A stretch of 64,000 nt of DNA from the NCBI GenBank assembly GCA_033819885.1, contig JAQYUZ010000010.1:62001-126000 (forward strand), read 5' to 3'. Position 1 is the first letter of the stretch, and each line of letters opens with the position of its first letter. The DNA is from Microbotryomycetes sp. JL201 (lineage: Eukaryota > Basidiomycota > Microbotryomycetes). Under the pieces are notes generated by a model. That model did not search any database, had not been told where the DNA came from, and saw only the letters and a program-made list of their open reading frames with translations. Shown here one piece after another: positions 35,606 to 47,873 of the stretch. The position numbers and the translations under genes were made by a program.

Positions 35606-38600
35606 ATGGTGCGCGCCGGACCGACAACTGCGGGACGGCGCTCGGCAGCGTGGTGGTCACTTGTCGGCTGGCTGTGGCTGTACGTGCTTTGGCCTTCATC
35701 CGTCAATGCATCGAGCGCGGCCGTGCCCGTGTCAACTGTGCCCGCCTCGGTCGCGTATGAGCCGCACGGGACAGCCGCAGAGGCTGCACCGCCAGCGCCA
35801 TATCGGGCTCAGGTACACCGTCCGAAGAAGCCGTCCGAGTCTCGTCAAGTGCCAGACGCGGTCAAGCACTTCCGCTTCAACGCGCCATTGTCGCTCGCTG
35901 CTGCCGACGACACTGCCGAGCACGAGCCCCGGGTCGCCGACTTGTCGCTCGCACCCGTCGTCATTGCAGTCACTCTCGATGGACACGTACATGCCTTGAA
36001 ACGCGACTCGGGACAGTGGATGTGGACGCTACATGACGATGGCGGCGCAGCGCTGAGCGGGGTGACCCAGCGTGAACGCTTAGAACGACTCAAGGCGGGC
36101 GAAGCACTGGGCGGGCATCTCGTCAAAGGCGCAAGCAGGAAAGCTGCGGTTGCCGCAAGACGGCGGGCTGCCAAAGCCAGCAACGGCACGGCCGAGTATG
36201 GCATCGCCGTGCCAGACTCTGCCGACGATGTCGACGACGATCTGCTTGACGAGGAGTTGTACATCGTCGAGCCAGCCGGCGGAGGTGACATTTACTTGTA
36301 CGCCCGCGACGACATGGGCGAGTTCAGCCTCCAAAAACTGCCACTTTCGATGCAAGAGCTCGTCGGACAATCGCCGTTCTCGTTTCCGTCGCTATCGTCC
36401 CGCATCTTTGTCGGCAAGAAGGACGCCAAATTCGTCGGAGTCGATATGCGCAACGGACGGCTCGTAGGCGTCTTTGGAGCAGACGCCGGTTGGTGCGAAT
36501 GGGACGTGCAGCGCGAGGCCAGCATCAAGTCAGAGGCTGACTACGAGGACGACATTTCGAGGAGACCTGAAGACTTGTTGTACATTGCAAAGACGGGCGA
36601 GTTGTTTGAAACGTTGCTACATGGGCGCGATGGCTGACGATCAGCGAACGGCAGACTATCACTTGACGGTGTTTGCTAAAAACTCCGCAGCGCCACTGCA
36701 AACCCTTACTTACACGACCTATTCTTCCTCATCACTTGGCTCGAACTTGCAGTCAAAGTGGACGAGAACACCCGACAATCGATACTTCCAGCCGATGCAT
36801 GATGGTGCGCTACTGTGCTTCACGGCTGGCGTCCCCGGCGTGAGCTGGTCGGTCGATTTCGAGACGCCGGTCGTGTCAATATTCGATGTGGCAATTAATC
36901 CTGAAGACGGCAAGGGCGAGCAAGCGCAGCCGCTGTTGTTTGAGCATCCTCACCCCTTGTTAGTCGAAGAGGATCTACCATTCGATTTCCGTCGACTGCA
37001 ACAGCTTCCAGAGACGACGTATGTAGGGCGCATCGGCAATGATATATTTGCGCTCAACCGCGACAATTTCCCGCTCGTCGCCTTTGCACCCTCTTTCGGC
37101 GAGGCCTCCATCGGCGGGCGATCCAAGGACGACGACGAAGACAATTGGGTCGACAGCGCCCCAAGCGACAGCGACAAGGATGGGCAGCTGGTGCCAAGTA
37201 TTGGCGTTAAATGTCGAGGCATCGATTGTCTGCTGGGGCGCCATCGAACTCGGCAGACCATCCCAGACCACGCCATTGAACCGGCTCCTTCTAGGCCAGC
37301 TATTGACGGACCGACTTCACAAGAGCCTTTGGTCGAATCGACAGCAGCTCCGAACCCGTCAACTCCGCACTTTCCAGGTCGGTCATCCGTCCTAGCTCGG
37401 CTGTCTCGACCCGTGAAACAGATCTCAGATGGCGACGTCAGTCCCACATTGTTTCTGCTCTTTCTGGCGATCATTGGCTACTATTATGTCAAAAGACTGT
37501 CGACAAGAGCCGAAGTTCCTACGAAACCTGCTCAACCGTTCGAGCTGAGCCACTCAGCTCAGGCTGTTGTGTCCGATCCGGCGCCCAAGTCGGCGTCCAA
37601 TTCCAAGCAAGCAGATATTGCAAATCTCATTGACACAGAACGTCCGCCAAGTCGAGCTGTCACTCCTCCTTCAGCTGAGGTTGTCTCCGCAATGGGGTTG
37701 TCCACAGCAAGACCGCGATCAGACTCCTTGACAACAAGCGCCGATCCGTCGCCAGTCATACCTCCTTCGAAAGACTTGCCACCGCTTCCGCAAGCGAACG
37801 GCGATGATGTGGAATTCGACAGCGACGCAGAAGGTGTAGCGGAGAAGGGCGCCGAAGGCACGTATCGAAAGAAGGGCAGGCGTAGACGAGGCAAGAAGGG
37901 GAAACACAAGAACGTGCTGGCCACAGCCGCATCCCTTGCGGCAGGCGAGCCAGTGGCAAATTTGCTGTCTAGTCCCACAATCGTCGCGCCCAGCCCGAAC
38001 GTCCGCCAAGACGAGGGGATCATGCCGATGTCTTCATCAGCAGACGACGGCTTGCGTGGACTGCAGCTTACAGCGGCCGACCTCCAGGAGGAGCGGGAGC
38101 CGGAAAAGTTCGATCCCGTGCCAGTGACTGGCCCTCTCGTTGTCGGTGGACTGTCGGTTTCCGATACCATCCTCGGTGAGCCCCTAATATGTAACCAGAT
38201 CTGGTATCTGACCGTTTATTTCAGGCTACGGCTCTCATGGCACAGTTGTGTTACGCGGCGAATTCCAGGGAAGAGCGGTCGCCGTCAAGCGTTTGCTGAA
38301 AGACTTCGTGACAATCGCGACGCACGAAGTGAGCCTGCTGCAAGAGTCAGATGACCATCCGCACGTCATTCGATACTTTTGCAAAGAGCAGCGCGAGACG
38401 TTCTTGTACATCGCGCTCGAGCTGTGCCCGGCTTCGCTCTTTGACCTTGTCGACCAGCCTTCATCTTTCCGCGACCTGCTGCGTGACTTTGAGCCGAAGC
38501 GGGCTTTAAAGCAGATAACGTCGGGAATCCGACACTTGCATAATCTCAAGATCGTTCATCGAGACATCAAGCCTCAGAACATTCTCGTGTCGACTTCAAC

Positions 38601-39626
38601 GAGAGGCAAAGGCGTTCGTATGCTCATCTCCGACTTTGGACTGTGCAAAAAACTTGACGTCGACGAGTCGTCTTTTCAACAAACTGTAAATCATGCGGCA
38701 GGCTCATTCGGCTACCGCGCACCAGAAGTTTTGCGAGGTCAGGTCGACCCGAACGACGCCATCAACTTGAACGGCTCGACTAGCCAGCTGTCGAACACGA
38801 CAAATAGCACAGGATCAGGCAATGCAGCTGCCGACCCCAGTCTGCGTCTTACGAGATCGATCGACATCTTCTCACTCGGTTGTATCTTTTACTACGTGTT
38901 GACGGGAGGAGAACATCCATTCGGGGGCCGGTACGAGCGCGAGATGAATATATTACAAGGCAAATTCTCGCTCGAGTCACTTGACGGCCTTGGCGAGGAA
39001 GCTATCGAGGTGCAACATCTGATCTCGCGCATGGTCGCGAACGATCCGCGAGAGAGGTACACGAGCGCGACCAAGAGCTGAGAAGACAACGAGCTGACCC
39101 ACACGATCATCATAGGCCTACTGCAGAGGCTGTCCTGCTTCACCCATTCTTCTGGAACGCGCAGAAGCGGCTCCTTTTCATTTGTGACGCCAGCGACCGA
39201 TTCGAAATCATGGAACGGGACCCACCCACGCCAACGTTGCTCACGCTGGAATCACAGAGTCAGAACATAGTCGGCGACGACTGGCAAAAGGCTCTTGATC
39301 GGACCCTGCTCGACAATTTGGGCAAATATCGCAAGTATGACGGCAAATCAGTACGAGACTTGCTTCGCGTCTTGCGCAACAAGGTCAGTTCCCGGTGACA
39401 AGAGGTGAATGAGGGCTGACGGTGTGGTCCGCAGAAACACCACTACCAAGATCTTCCTGAGCCGGTTCGAAGAAATCTCGGCGACTTGCCTGGCGGTTTC
39501 CTATCATACTTTACGACCCGGTTCCCGAACTTGCTCTTGCACGTGTATGCGACGGTAGAGACGCATTTGCGTGACGAGCCCATGTTTGCTTCCACATTTA
39601 AAATCTCGGAGGACGACCACGTGTGA
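35606..39626 (+). CDS. IRE1: Unfolded-protein-response sensor kinase/endoribonuclease IRE1
   Basis: A 1267-residue ER transmembrane sensor that splices HAC1/XBP1-type mRNA when unfolded proteins accumulate. Exons are 35606-36596, 36655-38175, 38225-39056, 39116-39383 and 39435-39626 (3804 nt). An N-terminal signal anchor (WWSLVGWLWLYVLWP) leads a lumenal domain with VIAVTLDGHVHALKRDSGQ, LYIAKTDYHLTVF and DNRYFQPMHDGALL. A single helix near residue 594 (FLLFLAIIGYYYV) crosses the membrane. The kinase has YGSHGTVVLRGEF, AVKRL, HRDIKPQNIL near 948, SDFGLCKKL and GSFGYRAPEV, followed by the KEN RNase domain with DGKSVRDLLRVLRNKKHHY and a short end. The first intron (36597-36654) begins GC, and only that choice rebuilds the IAKTDYHL motif. 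Confidence 0.94.
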
Positions 39627-39916
39627 GGGATCGCTTTCAAATCTTTGTATCGCATTCATTATTATTATTCGCTGTCGCATACCCTTGTCCTGCTTTCATT
39701 GTAGCTTATACGCAATTTCGTCTGATTTTGTGAATCGAGAATCGATCTCAGTTTGCTTGTGGAGGCCCTCCACTCAGTGAGGTGCAAATCTCCCGCACCA
39801 TTGCATTCCATCTTCGCTTCACGTACGTTCAGTCTCCATTGTCTTTCGACGCTCGTGCTTGGACCACATTCGGCCCCACATCCTCTTTGTCCTCTTACTT
39901 CTCGATCACGCAAACA

Positions 39917-41130
39917 ATGAAGGTCCTGGTCCTCGGCGCGACAGGCTTTATCGGCTTTCCCATCTCTACCGAATTTGTTCGCCAAGGTCACACTATCATT
40001 GGAGTCACTCGGTCGGCGGAAAAGGCAAAGATGCTCGAAGCCAATGAAAGTGAGCTCGAAGAAACACAGAGTAACTCCATCAATGCGCTGACGAGTGCTT
40101 CTCGGAACAAAGTCACGCCCGTCGTGGCAGATCCTGCCGATCCAAGCCAATGGCGAAGCGTAATCAAATACGTCGACTGCGTCATTGACGCCGTTGGAGG
40201 TTCAGCGCTCGCAGAAACTAGCGAAACGATCAGAAAGACTGTTGCACATGAAGCTGAGCAGAGCCGGCCGGAAGGACCGGCATTGTCATTTATATGTAAG
40301 CCGAAATTTACTTCAACGAAAGTCTTGAACTGACTCGGGCGCGTTCGATGCACGATAGACTGCTCTGGAACATGGCTCCACGGAGACGTGTCTGATCGTG
40401 AGTGGCCAGATTTGGAAGAGAACTTTGTCGAGCTGGTAAAGGTGACATGCGCCTTTGCAGCACCCTACGGGTCACTTTCAGACTTGTCTCCAATCGATAA
40501 GCCCAATCCAATCACAGAGTTCCGCAAAGCTCACGAACAAAAAGTGCTTGCGACCAAATCCGTTTCATTTGCTCCAAATGTCATTCGACCGTCGCTCCTC
40601 TATGGACGTTCTGGGTCGATCACTGCCAGTTGGTTCGAGACGGCTAAGCAAGGTCACGTACAAATAAAAGGCAGCTCAGAAGCGAGAATTGCTACATGCC
40701 ATGCCGATGATGCAGCCTCGATGTTTGTTCTGGTGGCCGAAAAGGTCAGTCGCCTCGCTCGAGCCAAGTTCGCACAAGCGACTTGACTGACCTCTCGAGA
40801 GCAGGCCCTCGTCGTTCAAGGCATCATCTTTGATGCGTCGAATCCTTACCCCGAGAGTCTAAAAGTCATTCTCGAGCGCCTCGCAAAGGTGGCCAATGCT
40901 CAGGGCCCGACATTTATTGACGCCACGAATGGCAAGTTTTTGAGGCTGACAACACGTACAGCTCGAATGCTGAATGTTTCCGCTTTGCAGATTTTGAGAG
41001 GGCGATTGCATCAAGCGACTTGCTGCGCCCAACGTTGGCGAAGAGCCTGCTCGGATGGCAGGCGAAGCGAGCACCGATGGCCCAAGACATCTCAGTGTAC
41101 TACAAGGCTTGGCTCGCCAGCTCCGTCTAG
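39917..41130 (+). CDS. NAD(P)-binding epimerase/NmrA-like protein
   Basis: A 322-residue Rossmann-fold protein of the extended SDR/NAD-dependent epimerase group. Exons are 39917-40049, 40113-40295, 40359-40744, 40805-40931 and 40991-41130 (969 nt). The nucleotide-binding loop is VLVLGATGFIG at the N-terminus, followed by VTRS; the chain continues DCVIDAVGG, CSGTWLHGD, RPSLLYGRSGS, CHADDAASMFVLVAEK and ends LLGWQAKRAPM...YYKAWLASS. There is no classical YxxxK at the usual place, so catalysis is doubtful and it may be a redox sensor or an atypical enzyme. The last intron (40932-40990) is GC-AG. Confidence 0.85.
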
Positions 41131-41270
41131 GCTTAAACAGTATGCTTGATGTACAATGCAAGGCAAAACAACAGTTACAAGAAAGCCCTCTGTATGTGCA
41201 TGTTCACAAGAAAAGAGCATGAAGTGAGGCACGACAAGTTTGATGCTGATCGAACAAGGGAAGGTCACTG

Positions 41271-43526
41271 TCATTGCTCGAGACGTGCTTTTTTGCGAGA
41301 GATGGCTCCAGAGTCGTCGCCCGCCATAGACGAGCTTGCCGATGCAGATTGAGCACCGTGCGTTGAAGAGGAGGATACAGCTGCGACCGACTTGCGACGC
41401 ATTCCATCAGCTTCTCCAAACAAGGCCGAGATGGGCGGGAGTGTCGTGGTAGGCGAAGCTGGTTTGCTTGTAGGCAAGACTAAAGGGGGAGCAGCGGATA
41501 CACCCGAACCGTTCCAACTCGTCCGCGGAGATGGATATGGAGGCTGTCCTCCGCCTCCTCCGACACTTTGACTGTGCACTTTTCCTCCATTCTCTTGCTT
41601 GCCCGACAAGTGACCCGCAGGAGCTTCCAAGGATGGAGGCGCGCCGGTGGTAGGGCTGTAGCTCGGGTATGGCGATGCAGAATCGTCTCGACTTTCTCTG
41701 CGGTACGCCGGTGGTGGAGCACCGCGCGCGAAGCTCTCGACAGGCCCTGGTCGCGCGTACGCGAATGGCGCGGACGAAGCCGAAATCGGTCGAAGCGAGC
41801 GCGGGTAAGACGTGGAAGGTAAAGGAACCCCGTGCCAGTGTGGAGACGGTCCAAAGGGAGAATATGAGAACTGTCCAGATGATGATGCAGAGGGAGGGGG
41901 CGCGGGCACCTGCGGCTGATCTATCAAGATCCGGGCCACCGCGCTGCCGCATCTTGATACTATGAACGGAGATACAGTTTCAGATAGCGGCCGGGTATGC
42001 GAGCGCGAATGCCGAAACGAGAACTCACTGTCCTCTTTGCGGTCACCGTGAACGTCAAGAGACTCTACAATGCTCAACAAATGCTGCAGTACATTGACGA
42101 TGGTAGATCGCGCTGCTGCGTGATCGTGCTGCATGTAGTTAATTTGGTCGCTCAGTCCGCGGATCTGATTCTCGAGCGCAGCCACCTGTTTTGCTGCGCT
42201 CTCGTCATAGCTCGCTCGTTGCGAGTACGAGGCAGGGTATGTGGGCGACGGTAGCGGATAAGACTGCTGCGTTTGGGTATACTGATACGTTTGTGCGCCT
42301 GACCCGGATGTCGGCGCCATTTGCTGCGTTGTTGGGGAGATTTGGTTGAGAAATTCTATCTCGAAAAAAAGTCAGCGAGCGTTCTGCTCGCCATGTCAGG
42401 CGATAAGCCACCGACCTCCTTCTCCTTTGACTCTAGGTATGCTGTTATTGCTGCTTTCCGCGCTTGCCGAAGTCGATGCACACTGATCTGACACGACGAT
42501 ACCGCCCGCCGACTTTGGCGGCCAGTCATGCCGTTCGCTACCTTCGTCGTCATCGTCTTTGGTATCATGAGCTTGTGATGCTTTGTCTTTGGGTATGCTT
42601 CCGTTGCGCGAGGATGCAGAAGAAATAGACGGCCGCTTGGTTGCCATGTCTCCAGTGAGGTTTGCGCTAGTTCCAGGAACCGGCTTTGACGACTTGCGTT
42701 TGATGCGGGCCAGCAGGTCAGGTCGGTCACGTTGAAATGATGGATGCTGAAACTCCCAAACATTGACGCCATCGAGACCAGCTGCCGCGCCCGTCAGCAT
42801 GTCGTTGACCCTGTGCGACCGATAGAGAAAAAGACATCAGTCTCGCAATGGCGGTTGGTTGTTGCACGAAGCTACTGACTTGGAGAATCCATACATGTTA
42901 CATTGTCGGACGAACGACTGAAAGTTGTTATGTTTGAAGAACTGAGGCAAGACTTGGCGAGCAAACTCTGTCGGGTTGAAAACGTAGAACGACGAGCCCG
43001 TCTCGGACCAAGATATCATCTGCTTGAGAGCAGGATTTTGAACCATTCTGCGGCGGCCATGACATGTGTCAGCGTAAAACGAACAGACGCGAAGGAGCGC
43101 GAGTGTGGCGGCTGATCGTCTGATTCTTCCGACTCACGCAAACAGCTTGTGAGTGAATTGCGCATTCTGGGCTTTACCATTTGCTGCGACGTCCCCAAGC
43201 GACCCAGCCCAATCTAAAGTTGTAGGTTGCTCGTCGGCGTTGTTTGCGGCGTTATTGACAGTTCCGTGCGACTGCCGCTCCTCGTCAGCTGCGTCAGCGG
43301 ATCTCATACGCGCACTGTCCTCTTGAGAGCTCGTCGTGGAGATCGGACCCTTGTCGTCGGCCGTACGAGTGTCATTCGGTGTTCGTTCGGGCGGCGGTTT
43401 GGAGCGAGACGGCCGCGAGGACGACGAGCTTTGGCGAGCGTCGCTCTCGAGTCCCGCCGGGACGTCCCCAGATGCATCTGTCGTCGATTTCAGCGTCGTG
43501 ACCAGTGCTGACACCGGCCCGCGCAT
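41271..43526 (-). CDS. HSF-type DNA-binding transcription factor
   Basis: A 655-residue regulator with a heat-shock-factor fold. Exons are 43138-43526, 42880-43047, 42416-42810, 42029-42355 and 41271-41959 (1968 nt). The DNA-binding domain begins FTHKLFAMVQNPALKQMI, continues SWSETGSSFYVFNPTEFA, then PQFFKHNNFQSFVRQCNMYGF (the recognition helix) and VWEFQHPSFQRDRPDLL. A coiled-coil stretch (AALENQIRGLSDQINYMQ) serves for trimerisation, followed by a Pro/Ser/Tyr-rich tail with a KK-A-R nuclear signal at the end. About 120 Ser/Asp-rich residues precede the domain. It could be the true heat-shock factor or an Sfl1/Mga1-type regulator; the interrupted wing and short heptad region favour the latter mildly. 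Confidence 0.85.
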
Positions 43527-45697
43527 CGCCGCTGACTCGCAGACGGGCCCGCAGTGAGGCCCTGTGCGGCCGCCTCTAGCACGCGGACAATCGGACGGGC
43601 GGGCGCACCTGATGCCCACCGGCTGGCTTGCAAGCAGGCGGTAGCTCCGACACAAGCAGTTCTTACTGCTGCACGCTCGCGCTCGTGACCGCGGGTGCTG
43701 ATCCGGATCGCGTATCCTCTCGGGCCAGCGACGATCGCCAACCCAAGTTCGTGCGAGGTGGACCGATTTATGTGTGGTGCGCCTCGGGAGCGTGGCCTTG
43801 CCGCCAAAGTAGGGCTGTGGCAGCTCGATCGATGGATACGCCAGCCGACGTTTATTGGACGATGATCCCGTGCGTAGGTCGACTGTCTGCTCGGGGTCAA
43901 ACAAGCTCAACGCTCGACTGCGCGAGACGTGCTCCGCAGATTGAATTTAGACTCGCAGCGCGACCAAGACGGCGCGGACCAGTGTATTGTTTGCAGCAAT
44001 GCTCATCGATATGTCATTCGCCTCATCATCTGCTCTCCAATAAAAGGTCCCTTTCAGCTGAAAAGAAGACGACAGTCTGATGACGCATGTTCTCTGTGTG
44101 CCTTGACACGGTCAAATTAACTTCCAAGACCGAAGTCAATTAACGCACGTCGGCCGGAGTTCCGGCAGGCACATAGACAGAAGAGACTCGTCATCGTGCA
44201 CCTTTGTACTCGTGAAACAATATCATTGGCCGAAAGATGGCGACCGACCGGTGGGACTTTCGCTGCGATGCCCGCATTTTTTTCACCTCTTTGAGGAAGA
44301 CTTGCTTGCCGGTGAAAGGCTTCACAGAAACGTAATCGCTTGGCCATGCCTTGCGGATGAGGACTATACGTTGATCCTCACGCCGGGGGAGCGACACGCA
44401 GATCATCAGATCAGCCACACGGCAAAGAGGAAACCGACGCGTGACTTGTCGCAGCAAAAAAAGCTTAAAAGCCGAGGGATCGCTGCTCAGCCCTGTAATG
44501 TTGTCATGTGGCACCTATCTGCAACTTATGCACAGCGATTATAGTTGCACTCCAGGAAGATTGTGCCCAGAGACCTCGAGTGGGACCACCGATAGTCAGA
44601 TCGCCACGTCCTCCCGAGTTGGTGGACCCGCGGGAATGACCGGGTCAGAACCGCAAGGAAGCGAGATTCAGCGCTCAGCAGCAAGCAAGTCGCTACGAAA
44701 ATGACGTGAACACAGTCTTTCCAAAATGTCTCGTCTGCGAGCGTTCTGGCTTGGTATATGCCGACACGTCACAGCCTCCGCATCCATTACTGCCTTCGGG
44801 ATCAGCCCGTCTCGACGAGAGCAAACGTGCTTGCATCTCTTGCTCGCCATATCTCTGCCATCACGTATAGAACAGAGCTTCGGTAACCGCGGGAAGCTCG
44901 GTGTTCTTCGCCCCTCGCGGACTCGAGCTCGCGATCGAAAGGTTTGACGAGGCCAAAAGCAAGGTTTCGCAGAAGTTGTGTACCAATGCCACGTCCTTGG
45001 GTGACCCACATCAATATTTCGGCGCTCGAGCGAGCGAGCGCGCAAGCGAACCCGAAAATTCCCCTTGCGCGTAGCTAGCCTGCGGTTCAAGACGGCTTGC
45101 GCTTGGCGATGTGGAGGGTAAATTATCGCTCAGATTCAAAGCTGGTAGAAAAGTACAGCCCTCGTTGTCTGAGACACATCTTAGCAGGACCCCGTGCTCA
45201 GGCTGGAGAATGGCTGCACTCGTGCTTTACCGAAAATTAACCCTGTCGGACACCAGCCCTAACCACATGAACATGCCTGAGTAATCAAACGTTGATATTG
45301 ACTCGCCAGGGCAAGAGCGAGCCGATGACTTAACGCTGTGTGGTTATCGACAGCATCTCACTGAATGACTTTGAGGGACAAGCACCTCATCGCGGCAATG
45401 CTTGGATGACGGACGAACAGCCATGACACGAGCCATCGAGACACTCTTTACTAGCTCGCTGAACTGTACAATGTATACAGCGTGGGCATTGCCGGGGCCC
45501 CGGACCTGAGCGCCTTGGTCGATGCTCACGCTTCGACCGTCTCAAACACACGAGCACCACATGATTATTACAAAGACAGATCAGAAAGAAGAGTACAGAC
45601 TAGCAGACAAATGAAAAAATCCAGTTGTCGACGGGAAAGGTTTCCGCGTTTGCGAAGCAGGCTCCGTTGACGCCCAAAAGAACGCGCTCGCGGAAGT
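43527..45697. other. Intergenic, 2.2 kb, no gene recognised
   Basis: This is the longest non-coding stretch: upstream of the HSF-type gene and downstream of the CDC50 gene. Several open frames occur (for example minus 44191-44514 and 44668-45090) but none shows a known family, sensible splice structure or a good start. Transcription-factor genes in fungi often have long leaders, which would fit. No repeats or mobile-element ends were noticed. Confidence 0.5.
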
Positions 45698-47684
45698 CTA
45701 AGAAGAATGCGGCTTGTTCCAAGTGAGATATTGCGGATCGCCCTACGTAAAAGCCACGTGTTAGTGAGTGTCGAGCGCGACAGCCAGGCGCAGCGACGTA
45801 CAAGCTTCCTCGGCTTGATCAAGTGGCGCAAGGTCAAAGCGAGGCCAAGCAGAATGCACACCCCGCCCACCGCAAAGTAAGCAATCCCCAAGAACGGATT
45901 ACGACCACCAATGAACGACACTGTCGAAAATACGATTGATTTCGTTCCGCCGAACGGAGCGACAGGGTAGTCTGACGTAAAGCGTTCGATTAGCGCTGAA
46001 ATGTAGGACTGGGATTTCGTTCTCGACTGACTCATGTAGATTTCAATCTCGTATGTTCCAGCTTGCATGTCATCGTTATCGTTGCGGAAGTAGAGTTTCC
46101 TGAACGTCGGCAAGCCCGCCAATCGCATCCATACTTGGAAGTGCTCGTCATTCTTGAGATCCGGGAATCCAGTCTCCGCCGTGTAGCCGTTCGGGTAGCG
46201 CTCAGCCCAGAATGGCGGCGGCAAGACCTGATCGGGCTGATACTTGGTCTGGCCGTATTTGTTGCTCTCGCCGGGCCACGCGATGCCCTTGTCAGTCATG
46301 TTGTAAACGACGCTCGAGTCGCCGCCTGCTGGATTCAGCAACGTTGGCGGTCGGAAGGTGTCTACATAGACAGGGTCAGCAGCCCATTCTTGAAGCCCGC
46401 CATGTGCAAATGGTACTGGACTGACCGTTGAAAACACTGTTCGCAATCAGACCGCACGGATAGAACGGCTTGCCGCTTTCAGTGTCGACGGGCTGACAAT
46501 CGCCACCGTCGATTGTGCTAAAGGAGACTGCATCGCCTAGCAACTGGTCGGCATTGAACGATTTGACGTATCTCCTATGGTTTTGGTAATAATTCGTGAC
46601 TGAGAGCAAGGAACCTGAGCAAAAGTTTCCTTCCGCCGAGTACCGACCATGATCTTACGCTTGTAGTACATGAATACAGGCGCCTCCATGTCTTTTGGCA
46701 ATTGGAATTGGACGCGGCACAAGTTTCGCAACGATGGATCTGTCTCTCCTGCATTTGAAGTAAATTGCCAGGTCGGTGCCGGCGGCGAATCGCTCCCGAC
46801 ATGGTAAGAGTAGGCGGAGGATGGTATCGGTTCGAAAGAGGAGTTTGGTGCCTTAAATTCGCATTGCGTGTAATCGATGGTGAATTCTTTGACCTGCGCA
46901 ATCGGCAACAAGGTCAGGGTCGATTTGTTCACGGTCACGGTCACTCGTGTGTGCCAATGCAGCCGCCGCCCGATCGCTAGTGCCCTGATCTTGCCGAGAG
47001 ATAGAGCGCTAGCCGCATGTCTCGATCGCAAACGCGGACCCGAGCTCCTCTCGGACCCTCGGGCTTGGCGGCAGTGCAGGGGTCCACCTACCTTGTTGCT
47101 ACCCCAGTAGAGGACACCGCCGAGGGGCAAAAAGATGATGCCGACCAAGAAGAAGGTTGGCAAGACGGTTGCTGGTGTTAGAATAGGTTGCCACGCCTTG
47201 AGCCGCTGCTGCTTGAACGCAGTATCTGTGCAATGACAACGCAGACCATAAGCGGAATTCTATGTCGCGTGATGCCATCTGCATCTGCATTGACGTGTGT
47301 CGGATGCTAGGCGTCGAGTCGGGAGTGCGGTGCCACCATGCGGCGAAGCATGACAACACGGCGCTCCAAGCCACTGCCGACACGCAATGCTGTTGATTGA
47401 ACCTGCTATGGACTTACTCGCTGGTCGCTTGCTCCATTTCACCTTCTCTTTCGTTTGCTGCGCGTCGCCGTCCGTCTCGCTCGGCTTGTTGCGCTTGAAC
47501 AAGCCCACTGCACGCCGCTTTAGAGTCAGCGAACGCGTTCAATGTACAACGTAAGGTCCCGAGGCTTGCTTGTAAAGGTCCGACACCGCTCAGAACCGGC
47601 TTGTGCACGCGGTCCGTAGATTGAAACGCCGAAGGTGCGCGACCGAGCTGGCGATGCTCAATCGTGTACACGTTCATATTCACT
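45698..47684 (-). CDS. CDC50: CDC50/LEM3-family phospholipid-flippase subunit
   Basis: Beta subunit of P4-ATPase lipid flippases, needed for their ER exit and activity. After MGLFKRNKP, the family sequence [20 protein letters not shown] runs into the first membrane helix ([21 protein letters not shown]). The exoplasmic loop has [52 protein letters not shown] and [15 protein letters not shown]. The second helix is [21 protein letters not shown], and the C-terminus is [12 protein letters not shown]. Exons recovered include 47418-47507, 47092-47225 and one starting at 46893; introns of 192 and 198 nt are long. The genome reads GTG where the start Met should be, directly after a good acceptor, so the ATG seems to be formed by splicing A (about 47684) to TG. 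Confidence 0.88.
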
Positions 47685-47873
47685 GTAAACACGCCAATGA
47701 CACGTCACACCCTTTGATGAATCAACGGATATTGTCACTGATATTGTCAAAACAATAGATACACAAAAATATCGAGAGGGGCATACATGGAACGGAGAGT
47801 TTGTTCGACTTCGTCTTTGATCTTGTACGTCTTCGTCAATCAGAAAAAAAAGATATCATACCGTGTCCCTTTT

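Noticed and set aside
36590-36660. Apparent frame break in the IRE1 lumenal domain
   Set aside because: A 58-nt GC-AG intron restores the conserved motif; the gene is intact.
44191-45090. Open frames on the minus strand in the large intergenic region
   Set aside because: They have no recognisable motifs, poor starts and biased low-quality composition; they look like chance frames.
45230-45275. Telomere-like AACCCT/CCCTAACC strings
   Set aside because: Only two isolated, non-tandem occurrences in the middle of a gene-rich region; chance.
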